Source: Inia geoffrensis
Lineage: Eukaryota; Chordata; Mammalia; Artiodactyla; Iniidae
Direction of reading: 5' to 3'
Assembly (NCBI GenBank): GCA_036417435.1
Contig: CM070908.1
Coordinates: 48,951,090 to 49,015,089 of the forward strand
DNA length: 64,000 nt
A program made the translations under genes and the position numbers. Below are positions 61,131-64,000 of the stretch, piece by piece (within the stretch, counting starts at the first letter, position 1; each line of letters starts with the position of its first letter). The notes under the pieces were generated by a model. The model had not been told where the DNA came from and did not search any database. It worked only from the letters and a program-made list of their open reading frames with translations.

Positions 61131-61494
61131 AGTAAGAACAGTTTATGAATTGAGAACATTCAAATCCAAAACTGATAGGAAGCTCTGAAGCCTGACATGA
61201 CAAGATGGCTTATAAAGTCACAATGAGGATGTTGTGTAACCTTTACAGTGATGGGTTATTATGAAGGAGCGTTTCCAGAGACAGGGGTTAGTTAACAGTG
61301 ATGATCTTATACCACTTCTAGGAAGATGACTTAAGTGTCTTTTATGATTATCAGAGGCATTTCCAAGAAATCACCTTAGTGATATTTCACTCATGTTCAT
61401 GAAATAAGCTAGATTTAGCTTGTGTCCATGGCTTAAATGGTTTTGTCTGCTTGGAAGATTTTCAATCCCTGTCTCCACATTATTTTAACAGCAC
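61131..61494. other. Sequence between transposon parts, not recognised
   Basis: About 360 bp that I could not assign; it may be a later insertion into the Tigger-like element or its diverged interior. Confidence 0.3.
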
Positions 61495-61840
61495 ATGGTA
61501 GCCTTCTTGCACTCAGAAACACTAGAGACCACTTCAGCACTAGGCTTGGGGGCCATTTTAAATAGAAGAAAAAAGAGACACAAACGTGTGAAAAATGTGC
61601 ACTAAACAGACAGCCAAAAGGACACCTGTTTCCAGGATAAGCTGAAGCAAGAAGACAGAGTGTGGCCCTGTTCAGCTTCAGCTGAGAACATGTGGGTCAG
61701 GAAACTCCATTTTCTCACCTCATTGCACATTTCCACAAATGACCAGGAAACCACTGTACAGGAGTTACCAATACATCTTAGTGAGTAAGTAAATTCACAA
61801 GTACTGAATCTGTGAAGAGTGAGGATGGACTGTATTATAT
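61495..61840 (+). mobile_element. Tigger-like DNA transposon, 3' part
   Basis: 'agccttcttgcactcagaaa', 'cttcagcactaggcttgggg', 'gccattttaaatagaagaaa' and the end 'gtgaggatggactgta' complement the 5' part at 60788. Confidence 0.65.
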
Positions 61841-61969
61841 ATCACTAATGCTTAATCTGATAGTCACCATTTTGTTTAATCCAAATTGGGTGTGTGGTGG
61901 GGTGTAGAATTAGAAAACTGTGGGTGTTTTATAAGTACTGATTAGGAAATTTTCATTCCAAGTAGGTTT

Positions 61970-62165
61970 TATTTTCTATTTATTTATCTTTTATTGAAGT
62001 CTAGTTGATTTACAATGTTGTGTTAATTTCTCCAGTACAGCAGAGCGATTCAGCTATACCTATATATATATTCTTTTTCATATTCTTTTCCATTATGGTT
62101 TATGCCAGGATATTGAATATAGTTCCCTATGCTATACAGTAGGACCTTGTAGTTTATCTGTTCTC
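61970..62165 (-). mobile_element. L1 3' end fragment, antisense
   Basis: 'ttgaagtctagttgatttac', 'gcagagcgattcagctatac' and 'gctatacagtaggaccttgt' mark the L1 3' UTR. Confidence 0.83.
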
Positions 62166-62169
62166 TATT

Positions 62170-62226
62170 CAGGGGTCCCTAAGCCCCAGGCTGCGGACCA
62201 ATACCAGTCCCCGGCCTGTTAGTCTG
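62170..62226. mobile_element. hAT-like DNA transposon end, fragment
   Basis: 'caggggtccctaagccccag', 'gctgcggaccaataccagtc' and 'cccggcctgttag' resemble the end of a mammalian hAT-type element. Only one end is visible. Confidence 0.5.
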
Positions 62227-62294
62227 TGAAAGAACCCTTTCCTTCTTCTGAGTGTTCAGTATGATAGCACTTCTCCTCCATGAAACTTTATCTT

Positions 62295-62369
62295 TTTAAA
62301 AAAAAGTTTATTGAAGTGTAGTTGATTTACAATGTTGTTAATTTCTGCTATACAACAAAGTGATTCAGT

Positions 62370-62431
<62 letters not shown>

Positions 62432-62540
62432 ATGGTTTGCATCTGCTAATCACAAACTCCCAATTCTTCCCTCCCACATACCCTCTCCCCCTTGGCAACC
62501 ACAAGTCTATTCTCTATGGCTGTAAGTCTGTTTCTGTGAA
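62295..62540 (-). mobile_element. L1 3' end fragment, antisense, with expanded (AC)n
   Basis: 'tgaagtgtagttgatttaca' and 'acaacaaagtgattcagtta' precede an (AC)n tract of about 24 units (62372-62420) and (AT)n to about 62431. L1 sequence resumes with 'atctgctaatcacaaactcc' and 'ggcaaccacaagtct'. Confidence 0.88.
62372..62431 (+). repeat. (AC)n(AT)n microsatellite
   Basis: About 24 uninterrupted AC units followed by about five AT units. It sits at the position where other L1 copies have 'tatacatatacatat'. Confidence 0.97.
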
Positions 62541-62597
62541 GTAGATTTTAAATTTTTTTTAAATTTTATAATTAATATTTATTAATTTATTTATTTT

Positions 62598-62697
62598 TGG
62601 CCATGCCATGTGACTTGCAGGATCTTATTTCCCTGAACCCGTGTCCTCTGCAGTGGAAGTGTGGAGTCCTAACCACTGGTCTGCCAGGGGATTCCCA
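62598..62697 (-). mobile_element. Short tRNA-derived SINE, antisense
   Basis: 'ggccatgccatgtgacttgc', 'agtggaagtgtggagtccta' and 'accactggtctgccagggga' followed by 'ttcccag' match the short SINE form at 22008-22119. Confidence 0.85.
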
Positions 62698-62700
62698 GAT

Positions 62701-63418
62701 TTCATTTTTAAATAAGGCACTCGTTTTTATCAAAGTGTTTAATTCCAAAAGAAAACTGAGAACATGTAAAAACATGTGTTTTCCAGAAGACACTCCATAC
62801 TCCCTATAATTTGCTCTAATCTAGAAGTGAATGCAATATTAACTAAAAATAAAGTATTGAATGCATAAGCACCCATCCCAAGCACAAATATATGCACAAT
62901 GGATTTTCAGTAGCAGCAATGAGTTTAACTCAGAATAGAATATAGATATGCATGTATTATTGATGATAATTCACTCTGGGGAACTTCCGTCTGCAATGTT
63001 TCTGATCCACTATGTACCACTGGCTACAGTACATCCATCTTTTTATTCAATTGTGTGGGATTATGCACAGCATTGGAAGGATGTGTTCATTAAGACTCAT
63101 AGGAAAGTAATGACCATTTTCATAGTAATAGATCATTTTCTAATAGAACAAAATGGATATTATACTTCCAAGGCATTATTCAAATATGTGTGCATGTGTA
63201 AGTATTTGAGGAAACTCAAAAAATTTAAACTTTGACATCTATAAGTAAATACGTTCACTTAAAGAACCAAGTGTTTGTGCATGGAAGGGGGTATAAGAAA
63301 TACATGAAAAGACATCTGCCTGCTCTATGAGCAGAGGAATTAAACAAGTATATATGGTTACAGTGTGTGAAGGGCATCAAAAGACTCCTTGTTATAAAAT
63401 AAATAAATCCTGAAGGGA
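62701..63418. other. Intronic sequence, nothing recognised
   Basis: AT-rich unique-looking sequence leading to the last L1. The 95-codon frame at 62948-63235 is unsupported. Confidence 0.4.
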
Positions 63419-64000
63419 CCAATCATAAGCATTGAAATTGAAACTGTGATTAAAAATCTTCCAACACACAAAAGCCCAGGACCAGATGGCTTCACAGGCG
63501 AATTCTGTCAAACATTTAGAGAAGAGCTAACACCTATCCTTCTCAAACTCTTCCAAAATATAGCAGAGGAAGGAACACTCCCAAACTCATTCTATGAGGC
63601 CACCATCACTCTGATACCAAACCAGACAGAGATGTCACAAAGAGGGAAAACTACAGGCCAATATCACTGATGAACATAGATGCAAAAATCCTCAACAAAA
63701 TACTAGCAAACAGAATCCAACAGCACATTAAAAGGGTCATACATTATGATCAAGTGGGGTTTATCCAGGGAATGCAAGGATTCTTCAATATACGCAAATC
63801 AATCAATGTGATACACCATATTAACAAATTGAAGGAGAAAAACCATATGATCATCTCAATAGATGCAAAGAAAGCTTTCGACAAAATTCAACACCCATTT
63901 ATCATAAAAATCCTCCAGAAAGTAGAAATAGAGGGAACTTACCTCAACAAAATAAAGGCCATATATGACAAACCCACAGCCAACATCGTCCTCAATGCAG
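63419..64000 (+). pseudogene. L1 ORF2 fragment (reverse transcriptase region), sense, runs off the window
   Basis: Begins inside ORF2 at 'ccaatcataagcattgaaat', so it is 5'-truncated or joined to another piece. It encodes '[19 protein letters not shown]' and then, after a 1-nt frameshift near 63625, the block corresponding to '[12 protein letters not shown]' and '[14 protein letters not shown]'. It is cut by the window end within the reverse transcriptase domain. It is closely similar to the minus-strand L1 at 52873-60008. Confidence 0.92.

Noticed and set aside
1..64000. CRISPR array, operon or other prokaryotic defence system
   Set aside because: The sequence is mammalian: SINEs, LINEs, spliced exon. 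The only short tandem arrays are a minisatellite and microsatellites, without spacers.

Overview
The window is mammalian nuclear DNA, almost certainly from a cetacean. The evidence is the set of tRNA-derived SINEs of the CHR type (start 'gcttccctggtggcgcagtgg', A-rich tail, target-site duplications), L1 elements whose 3' UTR ends 'caactatactccaataaa', and old eutherian repeats (MIR, MER20, MER5A, MLT1). There are no operons, CRISPR arrays or other prokaryotic features. I did not find a new multi-gene system.

Only one functional coding segment is supported: a single + strand exon at 23248-23420, in RBMS3, a single-stranded-nucleic-acid-binding RRM protein. It encodes the Ser/Asn-rich linker and the start of RRM1, and has a tandem NAGNAG acceptor and a GTAAGT donor. 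The rest of the window is best read as the two introns flanking this exon. A processed pseudogene of RPLP1 lies at 5713-6191.

Layout: 1-23 kb is mostly unique AT-rich intron with scattered old repeats (a Tigger-like element, an L1 3' end, MLT1, MIRs, two MER20s) and two CHR SINEs. A 24-bp minisatellite of eight units starts 273 bp after the exon's donor. 24-34 kb holds SINEs, MER5A, MIR and unidentified ancient repeats. 34.7-41.1 kb is a long + strand L1, broken in both ORFs and interrupted by a SINE, followed by an inverted L1 3' end; together these form a large near-palindrome. 41.5-49.7 kb has older antisense L1 pieces, a solo LTR inserted into a MIR, and another SINE. 52.9-60.0 kb is a nearly full-length antisense L1, with its 5' UTR, inserted into an older antisense L1 remnant. 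60-63.4 kb has DNA-transposon remnants and L1 3' ends, two of which carry expanded microsatellites. A second + strand L1 begins at about 63.4 kb and runs off the window.

The points most worth a second look are the NAGNAG acceptor, the L1 near-palindrome, the same 1-nt ORF2 frameshift in two opposite-facing L1 copies, the nested L1 and LTR insertions with visible target-site duplications, and microsatellites growing from one recurring site in the L1 3' UTR. Family names were assigned by recognising the sequence by eye, without a database search.
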